Source: Akkermansiaceae bacterium UBA7890
Lineage (GTDB): Bacteria; Verrucomicrobiota; Verrucomicrobiia; Verrucomicrobiales; Akkermansiaceae
DNA: 8,476 nucleotides
NCBI GenBank assembly: GCA_002501065.1
Contig: DLRK01000007.1
Span: 1,236 to 9,711 of the forward strand
Reading direction: 5' to 3'
The position numbers were made by a program, and so were the translations under genes. The notes under the pieces were generated by a model. It did no database searches. It saw only the letters and a program-made list of their open reading frames with translations, and was not told where the DNA came from. Of this stretch, positions 1 through 6,637 are shown in pieces (the first letter of the stretch is position 1; every line of letters starts with the position of its first letter).

Positions 1-26
1 CCCTGGTTCCTGCACCGTGATGGGTG
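1..26 (+). repeat. Dispersed hairpin repeat, copy 1
   Basis: The window opens inside CCCTGGTTCCTGCACC followed by GTGATGGGTG. The GCACC...GGTG portion can fold into a small hairpin. The copy supplies the GTG/ATG at 17-22 in frame with the esterase, which makes that start suspect. The left end probably lies outside the window. Confidence 0.75.
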
Positions 27-55
27 GGGTGACTACTTCCCCTGCTTCGCGCGGC

Positions 56-955
56 ATGGTAGGCTTGGGCATCGTGAAATCGTTCTCTGCCCTTCTTGCG
101 CTCTCGCTTCTGTTCCTTTCTAATCTTGCATTGGCCCAGAAACTGAAAGCTGACATTCCCTATGCGGAACCCGGTCATGAACGCCAGGTCCTCGACGTCT
201 ACACCCCTGTTGAATCGACTAAAAAGCATCTTCCCGTCATGTTCTGGATTCACGGCGGGGGATGGCAGGCCGGGGACAAGAGCGATGTCGGATTGAAACC
301 CAAGGTGTTGACGGAACGTGGGTTCATCTTTGTTTCGACCAATTATCGACTCCTGCCCGGCGTAAAGATGGACGTGCTGATCCGTGATGTCGCCAAGGCG
401 CTCGGTTGGGTACACGGAAACATCGCCAGATTTGGAGGTGATCCGGAACGGATCTTCGTCGGCGGGCATTCGGCTGGTGCCCAGCTCGCGGCGCTGATCT
501 GCACCGATGACCTCTACCTGAAGAAAGAGAATGTCTCCTTCAATGTTCTCGAAGGATGCGTGCCGGTAGACGGCGACACTTACGACATCCCCAAGATTAT
601 CACGACGGCAGAATTGCGTCAGCAATTGTACGGAGGCCAACTCCCCACCTTCGGGCACCGGCAGAAGTTCGGAAACGACCCGAAGAAGCACGCCAACTTC
701 TCGGCGGTCACACACGTCGCGAAGGATAAGAATATCCCGCCCTTTCTCATCCTCTATTTCTCTGGCAATCCAAATACGAGCGCCCAGGCGAAATGTCTCC
801 AGGAAGCGTTGACGAAATCGGGGATTCCGGTCGAGTCATTTGGCAAGGAGGATTCTAACCACCGCCAGCTGAATAACGATTTGGGAAAGAACGATGATCC
901 TGCGACCGATAAGTTCTACCAGTTCCTGGACCGATCGATCGGTAAGAAACGATGA
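56..955 (+). CDS. Secreted alpha/beta hydrolase (carboxylesterase/lipase-like)
   Basis: This is a 299-residue serine-esterase-fold protein, probably acting outside the cytoplasm on an acyl ester. Residues 1-28 form a signal peptide: a basic residue, then a leucine-rich core ending in ALA-Q. HGGGW at 66-70 is the oxyanion-hole motif of the hormone-sensitive-lipase/BD-FAE-type esterases. GHSAG at 137-141 is the nucleophile elbow with Ser139. His269 in SNHR fits the catalytic histidine. Relatives as I remember them carry an aspartate in a segment like HVADRPDT; here the matching stretch is YFSGNPNT (234-241), so the usual acid seems to be replaced. The frame is open back to 17, but the GTG/ATG at 17-22 lie inside a dispersed repeat and give a poor signal peptide. 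I prefer ATG 56; GTG 74 is an alternative. No strong ribosome-binding site is visible for any of them. The substrate is unknown. Confidence 0.85.
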   Translation: MVGLGIVKSFSALLALSLLFLSNLALAQKLKADIPYAEPGHERQVLDVYTPVESTKKHLPVMFWIHGGGWQAGDKSDVGLKPKVLTERGFIFVSTNYRLLPGVKMDVLIRDVAKALGWVHGNIARFGGDPERIFVGGHSAGAQLAALICTDDLYLKKENVSFNVLEGCVPVDGDTYDIPKIITTAELRQQLYGGQLPTFGHRQKFGNDPKKHANFSAVTHVAKDKNIPPFLILYFSGNPNTSAQAKCLQEALTKSGIPVESFGKEDSNHRQLNNDLGKNDDPATDKFYQFLDRSIGKKR

Positions 956-1001
956 CGGGAGGCCGCTTCGCCTTCTTCCGGTTCAGTGTGCAGTGATCCC
1001 T

Positions 1002-1018
1002 CACCCTGCACCCTGATG
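1002..1018 (+). repeat. Partial copy of the dispersed repeat
   Basis: CACCCTGCACCCTGATG matches the repeat with the middle TTCC segment missing. It lies between the convergent ends of the esterase gene and the small membrane-protein gene. Confidence 0.5.
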
Positions 1019-1028
1019 CGGAGAGAAA

Positions 1029-1286
1029 TCAGGCCTGTCCTCGTCGAGAGGGCCGGAAAAAGAAAAAATCGCACAACACGAGTATCAGCCCGATCAGGGC
1101 AAGCGGAGCTCCGATTACGGCCGGGGACAGCACTCCGCTGATATCCTGGGCAAGGTCATGTGCAGAAGTGGTCCCGGAACCCACCTCCCTGTAGGATCCA
1201 ATCACTCCAACAGTGGTGAGAAGCAATCCAACCATCCCGGCAAGCAGGAGGATGTAGCCAACCCAAAGAAGGCGTGTATTGCTCAC
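1029..1286 (-). CDS. Small two-helix membrane protein, MotA/TolQ/ExbB-like
   Basis: This 85-residue protein has two clear membrane segments, about residues 8-30 and 53-77, joined by a polar linker, and ends in a short basic tail (RPSRRGQA). The stretch from LLLTTVGVIGSY through HDLAQDISGVLSPAVIGAPLALIGL resembles the last two helices of MotA/TolQ/ExbB proton-channel subunits, where a Thr/Gly-rich helix, a short linker with Ala-Glu/Asp-Ile-Ser and a final small-residue helix occur. Full-length members have over 200 residues, so this would be a miniature or a family-like fragment; the match is by eye. The start is GTG at 1286 with only a weak GAG upstream; an ATG just upstream is out of frame and soon stops. 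It is the last gene of the minus-strand run, 142 bases after the lipoprotein, and a repeat copy lies in that gap. Confidence 0.65.
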   Translation of the reverse strand: MSNTRLLWVGYILLLAGMVGLLLTTVGVIGSYREVGSGTTSAHDLAQDISGVLSPAVIGAPLALIGLILVLCDFFFFRPSRRGQA

Positions 1287-1368
1287 GCGCTCAACATGAG
1301 GTGGTCAATGAAATAGTCAAGATGCTCTCGTAAGCTCAGGAAATGCCGTCGGAGGGCCTCGTGCACCG

Positions 1369-1397
1369 CACCCTGGTTCCTGCACCGTGATGGGGTG
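1369..1397 (+). repeat. Dispersed hairpin repeat, copy 2
   Basis: CACCCTGGTTCCTGCACC is followed by GTGATGGGGTG; compared with copy 1 there is one extra G in the right arm. It sits between the lipoprotein stop (1429) and the start of the small membrane-protein gene (1286). Confidence 0.75.
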
Positions 1398-1428
1398 AGC
1401 TGCGGCTGTGACGAAAAGACAAAATAAA

Positions 1429-2169
1429 TCACTTAGCTTCCCGCGACCTGTGCTCCTCCGGCAATTCAGAATGCCAACTAAATTCACTCGTCGAGTAACT
1501 CACCACCTCGCCGTTACGCTTGGCCTTTCCGATCACCTTGAACCTCTTTCCATCCTCGCTGATGAATGTCGTTCGCATGGTCGACTGCAGTTCCGGATCT
1601 GGAAGGTTAACAGCCTTCCATTCTATTAGGTTTCGCCAATAGCGTCGCCCAGAATGCTCGAAAATTGATGTCTCTTCCGGCGATGCGCCCCACCATCGGT
1701 ACCTAGAAGCATCATAATCATAAGTAGCCACTGTGTATGAGAGGAATTCGCCTTCCCGCCACTCCCAAACTTGGTAACGACGATCGATCATCTTCAGGGT
1801 CATTGTAGCTCCAATAGTTTGAGCAATCTCTCCTCTACGGGGACCGCGGTTTGAAATCACCTTCCAGATTCCTTCCCGGAGCTGATCATCCGCAAACTCT
1901 TTGATGATATCTCTCCCGTCATGGGGCTTGGCCCATAGTCCCATGATGAATTCCTTCGTGACAGTCTCCGGCAGCGCGGGGAGGTCCGCGACCTCATTTG
2001 CAGGCAACTCGACCGTTGCGCCATCTACGGAGGGCGCTTCACTTTCATTTGGAGCCGTTGGTTTCTCAATGGCTGAACCCGTGTCGGTCTGGCCGTTATC
2101 ACCCACTCCCTTCTTCTCCCCACAGCCGACGAGAAGCAGGCAACTGAGCAGTGGAAGCAGCTTCTTCAT
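1429..2169 (-). CDS. Lipoprotein of unknown function
   Basis: This 246-residue protein begins with a textbook lipoprotein signal: MKK, a leucine-rich core and the lipobox LVGC with Cys16. It is therefore probably lipid-anchored in the inner or outer membrane. Residues 17-65 are a low-complexity linker rich in Gly, Asn, Pro and Glu. The rest is a soluble domain of about 180 residues rich in Trp and Tyr (VWEWREGEF, YRWWGASPEE, RRYWRNLIEW), ending in a predicted beta-rich stretch (TFISEDGKRFKV, then NGEVVSYSTSEFSW). The tail loosely recalls lipocalin-like domains that measure a modified response, but I do not recognise a family. AGGA sits a few bases before the ATG at 2169, which supports this start. 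It is downstream of the DUF1080-MORN gene on the same strand, with a 127-base gap holding repeats. Confidence 0.85.
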   Translation of the reverse strand: MKKLLPLLSCLLLVGCGEKKGVGDNGQTDTGSAIEKPTAPNESEAPSVDGATVELPANEVADLPALPETVTKEFIMGLWAKPHDGRDIIKEFADDQLREGIWKVISNRGPRRGEIAQTIGATMTLKMIDRRYQVWEWREGEFLSYTVATYDYDASRYRWWGASPEETSIFEHSGRRYWRNLIEWKAVNLPDPELQSTMRTTFISEDGKRFKVIGKAKRNGEVVSYSTSEFSWHSELPEEHRSREAK

Positions 2170-2222
2170 AGTTCCTGCATCCTAGATCTCGAATCCCGAT
2201 ACACGATTACAAAGTGGGGGCG

Positions 2223-2261
2223 CTGCACCCTTAACCCGTGCCCTGCACCCCTAACCCGTGC
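2223..2261 (+). repeat. Tandem pair of 19-base units next to repeat copy 3
   Basis: CTGCACCCTTAACCCGTGC (2223-2241) and CTGCACCCCTAACCCGTGC (2243-2261) differ at one base and have a 20-base period. Their CTGCACCC core is shared with the dispersed repeat that follows immediately. Confidence 0.8.
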
Positions 2262-2265
2262 ACCA

Positions 2266-2293
2266 CACCCTGTTTCCTGCACCGTGATGGGTG
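2266..2293 (+). repeat. Dispersed hairpin repeat, copy 3
   Basis: CACCCTGTTTCCTGCACC is followed by GTGATGGGTG. With the next base it forms GCACC-GTGATG-GGTGC, a 5-base-pair stem. It ends 3 bases from the stop codon of the DUF1080-MORN gene, so the hairpin would lie at the very 3' end of that message, but no T-run follows. Confidence 0.8.
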
Positions 2294-2296
2294 CTG

Positions 2297-2968
2297 CTAT
2301 TTGCGGGACTCGTCCTCCGTCTCAACCTCTTCGCCTTTGCTGTTCCAGTACTTCGCTGAGACCTCTTCGCCGTCTTTGAAGGTTTCTTCGGCCTGCTTCT
2401 GGCCGTTCTCGCGCCACGCCGTTACGAGGCCATCGGGTTTGCCGTCTTTGTATTGGATCAGGCCCTTTACTTGTCCCGAATCATACATTCTCTTTGCATA
2501 CCCGCTGTATGGTTCCGATTCGTTGGCCTGATAGAAAAGGCCGTCTCGGTATTGGATTGAGTCCCCTGCGACGGCCTCTTTGAGTTGCCACTCCGTCCGT
2601 CCCTTTTCACCCGCCGCCCTCAACTGCGCTGCAAACCTTTCCATTTCCTTGCTCTTAGCGCTTGGGTCGGCCGAGGTGTTGCTGCGAACCTGGCAACCGG
2701 AGTTGAGCTCGTCGTCCCCGAGCTTCACCTCAAACCGCAAGTCGAAATCGAAGTAGTGCTCCTCGGTGCAGAGGAACGAGTTGGGGCTCCCCGCTGCCGT
2801 CGTGCCAGGAATCGTCCCCCCGTCGACCTTGTAGTCCGCCGTCCCCCCCCAGAACCTCCACCCGGAGAGATCCTTGCCATTGAACAGAGGCACGAAGTCC
2901 TCTTCCTCTGCGCCGACCCCTGCCAACAAGCTGACGTAGAAAACGGCGATCAATTTCGTTATTTCCAT
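2297..2968 (-). CDS. Chimeric secreted protein: N-terminal DUF1080 half plus MORN/YwqK-like repeats
   Basis: This 223-residue protein has two parts. Residues 1-20 are a signal peptide ending in AGVGA. Residues 25-97 are the first half of a DUF1080 (3-keto-disaccharide hydrolase) domain, with the hallmark FVPLFNGKDLSGW, a YKVDGG strand, FLCTEEHYFDFDLRFEVKL and NSGCQVRSN. At about residue 98 this match stops. Residues 100-140 are a charged linker, and 140-215 are MORN-variant repeats of the YwqK antitoxin-like type (YRDGLFYQANESEPYSGYAK, YDSGQVKGLIQYKDGKPDG, WRENGQKQAEETFKDGEEV). The second half of DUF1080, with its conserved WQKY-like and FRN strands, is missing, so hydrolase activity is doubtful. 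The start lies 7 bases after the stop of the 1084-residue gene, so the two are almost certainly cotranscribed; no Shine-Dalgarno is visible, suggesting coupled translation. Confidence 0.85.
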   Translation of the reverse strand: MEITKLIAVFYVSLLAGVGAEEEDFVPLFNGKDLSGWRFWGGTADYKVDGGTIPGTTAAGSPNSFLCTEEHYFDFDLRFEVKLGDDELNSGCQVRSNTSADPSAKSKEMERFAAQLRAAGEKGRTEWQLKEAVAGDSIQYRDGLFYQANESEPYSGYAKRMYDSGQVKGLIQYKDGKPDGLVTAWRENGQKQAEETFKDGEEVSAKYWNSKGEEVETEDESRK

Positions 2969-2975
2969 ATGAATA

Positions 2976-5900
2976 CTATTTTTTGGGAGCGTACAACTGG
3001 AACTCAGACACGGTCGGGACGTCGGTGGCGCTCTCGATGTTGAGGCGGAAGTACCTGGCTGTGATCACTTCGAACTGGGGCCGCTTGCGAGCCCCGATCG
3101 TCGTTCCGCTGGCGAGCGTCTTCCACACGCCCGCCTCCTTCACCTGCAGCGCGAACTTCCGCGCCCGCATGTAGGGGCGGTCGTCGAGAATCGCGCTGGC
3201 AACTTCCAGCTCCTCACCGAGATCGATCTCGACCCAACCACTGCGCGAGTTCTCCGCCGCCGCCCAGATGGTGGAGAAACTCCCGTCGACGATGTGGTTC
3301 TTCGACAATTCCTTCTCCCGGCCGATCCACTCGCCCGAAACATTGACCGTTTTGCCAGCGGAGAGGGGCATCCTGCTGTCTCGGGCTGCGGCGCTCTCGG
3401 GGGCCCCCTCCCTGATCCACTGCAACACCACCGCCTTCATCTCCGGGGCGACGGTGGGCATCGGAAACGGCGGCATGCTCTCTGATTGGATCATCCCCAG
3501 CAGGAAACTCTTCTCGGGCACCTCCAGGTTCACATACTTCATCAACCGGTCGTAGGTCGTGTAATTGTGCGGCATTCCCGGGCCGTGGCAAGGCATGCAC
3601 TGCTTCTGGAACAGGTGCTGGTTCAACCATTCGAAACTCAAGTCGCCAGCCTTGTACGGAACCGCGGCGGCGACCGGGCGTTTCACGAGATCCCGGCCGG
3701 CACGCTTGTCGAAAAAATTGGTCAGGTTGCTGTAGGTATTGCCATTGCCCGGTTTCGTCGGGACGACGAGATCGAGTGGTTTGCCGCCGGAATAGGCGGC
3801 TCCCCTCGGGTGATCGCCGTTCAGCTGGTTGAGGGTCGCGAACAAGTTGAGGGCCAACGCCGCGCCATTCGTCGCTTTCAGTTTGCTATACAGTTGCGTC
3901 GACATCGCGGGCAGGAGCGCCTGCGCTTCGACGAACAGTTCCTTCCCGTCGTCGGAGAGATGGACCGAGTCGATGCCGACTCGATCGTGCCCAAGCTGGT
4001 CCGGGGATTTCACCGAGTACTCCCCCGAGCCGTAGGATCCCGGGGAATCAATGTAGTTCCACTGCTGGAGGAACAGCCCGTCGGCGCTGATCGAAGACGG
4101 ATCGATCGAGGTGTTGAAGGTGACGGAGATGCCGTTCTTGTAGGCCTTCCACGCCACCGGTTTCAGGCAGGGCTCCCCCGTATAGCGGATGCGGTTGAAG
4201 CTCCCCTCCTCCACCGCGAAATCGCCCCAACCATCGAACCCGACCACGTAGACCTGCCCGTCCTTCGGGTTGATCGCGACCCGGGCCGCGCCGCTGGAGA
4301 CCTCCATGGGGAGCAGCATCATCGCCGCCTGTGGGGTCCCGTGGTTCGGATCACGCAAGATGTGATAGAGGCGCCCAGAACCATAGCTGGTTCCGATGAT
4401 GCATTTCCCGAGCGGACCGAACCTAGGGTCGTTCATGAAGGTGCGGCTGCCTGGTGAGTTGTCGACGCCCCGCGGCAGATAGAGGATGCGCTTCAGATGC
4501 GACACTGAGCCCTCGTTCTCCGGGTGGTTCGACTCATAGATCGTGCAGGTGCCATTGTTGGGGGAGCCTTCAGACGAGTCCGACAAAGCGAGCCCGTCTG
4601 GCCGCAGGCCGAGCCCCAGCGAGTTTCGCGCACCGGCCGAAACGACTTCCATCTTCTCACCGTCCGGGCTGATCTTGATCACGCCGGCACAACCACACAC
4701 ATAGAAATTCCCTGCGGCATCGCGCTCAAGGTTCTGGTTCCCGGATCCCGGCCCGCCGAGCTGCACCACCATCTTGGTGAAACGCTCGTAATAGTCGGCC
4801 TCGCCGTCCAGGTTGTAGTCGTGAAGGCGGGTGATCCCGCCTTCACCGAGAACGTAGAGCACACCGTCGACCATCTCCAAGCCGAGCGGCAGCGAGATCC
4901 CCGATGCAAATCGCTTCCAAGTGACCGCGCCCAACTCGCCATCGAGCCCGGTGACCCTCCAGATATCACCGACGAGTGTGGAAATGTAGGCGACGCCATC
5001 CGCATCAAAGGCCAAGCCCGAAGTGGTCATCGGCACCCCATAGGGGTTCTTCACAGGAACCGGGATGTCATCGAGCGCGTATCCCGAGCCCGCCGCCGCA
5101 GGATCGGCATCGACGCCCCCTTTCGCCATCGCGGCCTGAGCGAAGTACGATCCACCCCCGCGCAGTCGATCCGAAAGCTTGGCAATGCCCCCTGGCGGGG
5201 CCACCCCGTCGGCCGCACCCACAGGCGCGACCCAACTGCTCACCTGCCAGCGGTCGCCGGCCCGGCTCCCCGGGAACTCGACCGTGAGACCCTCGCCTTG
5301 CCCCACAAACTTGGCACCTGCCGCTCCACGCACTTCGTGGATCACGGAAAACTTCGCCCCCTTGATAATGGCTCTCGCCGATCCCCCCTTCTCTGAAAAC
5401 TCCAGCGCGGCACCCTCCTCTTTGAATTCCGCACCTGGTTGAGGAAGTCGAAACACCGACGGTGGCGAAGTGCACCCCCACTCGAAAACCCTCCGGAAAA
5501 CCGGGGTATCTCCGATGTAATCCAACTGCGACATCTCCAGGTAATCGCCCGCGCTCAGGTTACGGCGGTAAATCACATCCTCCCCATGCACATAGTACCC
5601 ACGGTTGGTGATCGACAGCGGGCGGCCCGTAGCGTCAGCCCATTCAGCCCCCTTGTTCACGAGATACCCACGACCCCGTTCCGCCATGTTGAAGCCGAAG
5701 CGATCGACGAGATACGAAAAGTTGTGCAGTGGGGTGTACTGCACCGCGTCGATCACGACCCGGTTCAAATTCAGACCTGCGGCATCGAACACGCAGAGGG
5801 CCTTTTCCGGCCTATTTGCACCCGGGTTGAAACTGATGAAGTGGCCACCGCTCCGGACCATCAGCCGGTGGTAACCCGGTTCCTCGGTGCGGTCGGTCAC

Positions 5901-6230
5901 CGCTGAATAGCGCGGCTCGTTGGTGTTCCCCCAATGCCCCTGCCGCCCGCCCTGGAGACCGGGATAGGGAAGGAGAAAGTCTGGTGCCTTGGCCGCGCCC
6001 TGACCAAGATGGTATGCGGCCTGCCGCGCATAGAAATCGTACAGCCGGAACTTGTTGATCGGCGCAGCCTCGAAGCGGTGCCCCACCCTGCCGAGACTGG
6101 TCTGGAAATGCTCCTCGACAGCCAACGGGGACCGCAGCGCCGTCGCGTCGTACTGGGCGGACAGTTCGGCGCCGCAAACCCCGAAAAAGATGCCCGTGCT
6201 CAAATGTATCGTTCTCATCTTCTGGATCAT
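2976..6230 (-). CDS. Large secreted cytochrome c / sugar-dehydrogenase-like propeller protein with DUF6797-like and discoidin-like domains
   Basis: This 1084-residue exported protein has an N-terminal secretion signal ending near AELSAQ (residues 22-26). Residues 27-135 resemble DUF6797 (SPLAVEEHF, INKFRLYDFYARQAAYHL, YPGLQGGRQGHWGN). Residues 390-690 look like a glucose/sorbosone-dehydrogenase or NHL-type propeller: SGLAFDADGVAYIST, LPLGLEMVDGVLYVLGEGGI, the Asp-rich loop DYNLDGEAD (471-479), NLERDAAGNFYVCGCAG, ARVAINPKDGQVYVVGFDG. Residues 865-945 form a cytochrome c domain with haem motif CMPCH (878-882) and Met919 or Met924 as candidate axial ligands. Residues 955-1084 look like an F5/8C (discoidin) carbohydrate-binding domain (IVDGSFSTIWAA, GWVEIDLGEELEV, RYFRLNIES). 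A periplasmic oxidoreductase acting on a sugar is likely; substrate and cofactor cannot be read. ATG 6230 has a weak AGG upstream; an internal ATG at 6218 is possible. It heads the operon divergent from the AraC gene. Confidence 0.9.
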   Translation of the reverse strand: MIQKMRTIHLSTGIFFGVCGAELSAQYDATALRSPLAVEEHFQTSLGRVGHRFEAAPINKFRLYDFYARQAAYHLGQGAAKAPDFLLPYPGLQGGRQGHWGNTNEPRYSAVTDRTEEPGYHRLMVRSGGHFISFNPGANRPEKALCVFDAAGLNLNRVVIDAVQYTPLHNFSYLVDRFGFNMAERGRGYLVNKGAEWADATGRPLSITNRGYYVHGEDVIYRRNLSAGDYLEMSQLDYIGDTPVFRRVFEWGCTSPPSVFRLPQPGAEFKEEGAALEFSEKGGSARAIIKGAKFSVIHEVRGAAGAKFVGQGEGLTVEFPGSRAGDRWQVSSWVAPVGAADGVAPPGGIAKLSDRLRGGGSYFAQAAMAKGGVDADPAAAGSGYALDDIPVPVKNPYGVPMTTSGLAFDADGVAYISTLVGDIWRVTGLDGELGAVTWKRFASGISLPLGLEMVDGVLYVLGEGGITRLHDYNLDGEADYYERFTKMVVQLGGPGSGNQNLERDAAGNFYVCGCAGVIKISPDGEKMEVVSAGARNSLGLGLRPDGLALSDSSEGSPNNGTCTIYESNHPENEGSVSHLKRILYLPRGVDNSPGSRTFMNDPRFGPLGKCIIGTSYGSGRLYHILRDPNHGTPQAAMMLLPMEVSSGAARVAINPKDGQVYVVGFDGWGDFAVEEGSFNRIRYTGEPCLKPVAWKAYKNGISVTFNTSIDPSSISADGLFLQQWNYIDSPGSYGSGEYSVKSPDQLGHDRVGIDSVHLSDDGKELFVEAQALLPAMSTQLYSKLKATNGAALALNLFATLNQLNGDHPRGAAYSGGKPLDLVVPTKPGNGNTYSNLTNFFDKRAGRDLVKRPVAAAVPYKAGDLSFEWLNQHLFQKQCMPCHGPGMPHNYTTYDRLMKYVNLEVPEKSFLLGMIQSESMPPFPMPTVAPEMKAVVLQWIREGAPESAAARDSRMPLSAGKTVNVSGEWIGREKELSKNHIVDGSFSTIWAAAENSRSGWVEIDLGEELEVASAILDDRPYMRARKFALQVKEAGVWKTLASGTTIGARKRPQFEVITARYFRLNIESATDVPTVSEFQLYAPKK

Positions 6231-6585
6231 CTTGCTACCTGCGCCAGGATCTGCTTCGCCACCCTACCGTGTAGGTCCTCCCCGCGTCGAGGCCGGTGAG
6301 ATCGCAGTTCGAGGTTCCGGAGATATCGGCAGATTGGCTGCCGGTTAGCGGTTGGAACAAATTCGTAACACTCCCTCCCCCCACACAACGGCGCGTGGAT
6401 CAGATTCCGAAAGGCCGAGCCGGCCCCGGTGGCGGAGCCCCCCGAGGGTGACATCGTTGGGGGAAACCGCCGTCGATGCCCCTGCGTCCGCAACCAACCC
6501 GGTGACAGCAATGCCGCTAGAGTCAGACAGAATGCTGTCGGCGCCACTACCCCGATCCACCCAAAAAACAATGTTTTCGTCTCAT
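6231..6585. other. Divergent intergenic region / possible long leader of the cytochrome operon
   Basis: About 355 bases separate the operator-like repeat from the ATG at 6230. I see no convincing gene. There are several inverted repeats: CCTAC/GTAGG with a 3-base loop (6263-6275), GACAGCA/TGCTGTC (6504-6510 with 6533-6539) and a CCCCC/GGGGG pair near 6438-6463. If the operon's promoter is beside the operator, the minus-strand transcript would carry a leader of roughly 350 bases with these stems. One minus-strand frame encodes a hydrophobic run (GVVAPTAFCLTLAALLSPGW) but has no good start and no recognisable protein around it. No strong sigma-70 promoter was found by eye. Confidence 0.4.
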
Positions 6586-6618
6586 AATATGTGACATTGC
6601 GCCGGATTATGTGATACT
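6586..6618 (+). promoter_or_regulatory. Direct-repeat operator candidate for the AraC-family regulator
   Basis: Two copies of TATGTGA lie at 6588-6594 and 6608-6614. Aligned at an offset of exactly 20 bases, the wider pattern is A-x-TATGTGA-x-A-x-T in both. AraC-family proteins bind direct-repeat half-sites spaced about two helical turns apart (21 bases at araI1/araI2), so spacing and location between the regulator and its divergent neighbour fit an operator. The second copy ends 19 bases before the regulator's ATG, which would allow autoregulation. Which gene is controlled, and in what sense, is not readable. Confidence 0.5.
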
Positions 6619-6637
6619 CAGATAAGCAAATCTCGAT

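Noticed and set aside
1..2293. CRISPR array
   Set aside because: The repeat copies are about 900-1,400 bases apart with genes between them, and the tandem pair at 2223-2261 has no spacer of CRISPR size.
2223..2293. Insertion sequence or transposon
   Set aside because: No transposase frame, terminal inverted repeats of IS size or target-site duplication is visible around the repeats.
2238..2531. 97-codon plus-strand frame starting in the repeat cluster
   Set aside because: It begins inside repeats and then runs antisense to the DUF1080-MORN gene; the Cys/Pro-rich start is simply the translated repeat.
3486..4457. 323-codon plus-strand open frame
   Set aside because: It lies wholly antisense to the 1084-residue gene, whose protein has clear domains. 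Its translation is rich in Arg, Val and His with no motif, as expected for the complement of GC-rich codons.
4524..5396. 290-codon plus-strand open frame
   Set aside because: Also antisense to the large gene, with Arg/His/Pro-rich composition and no recognisable domain.
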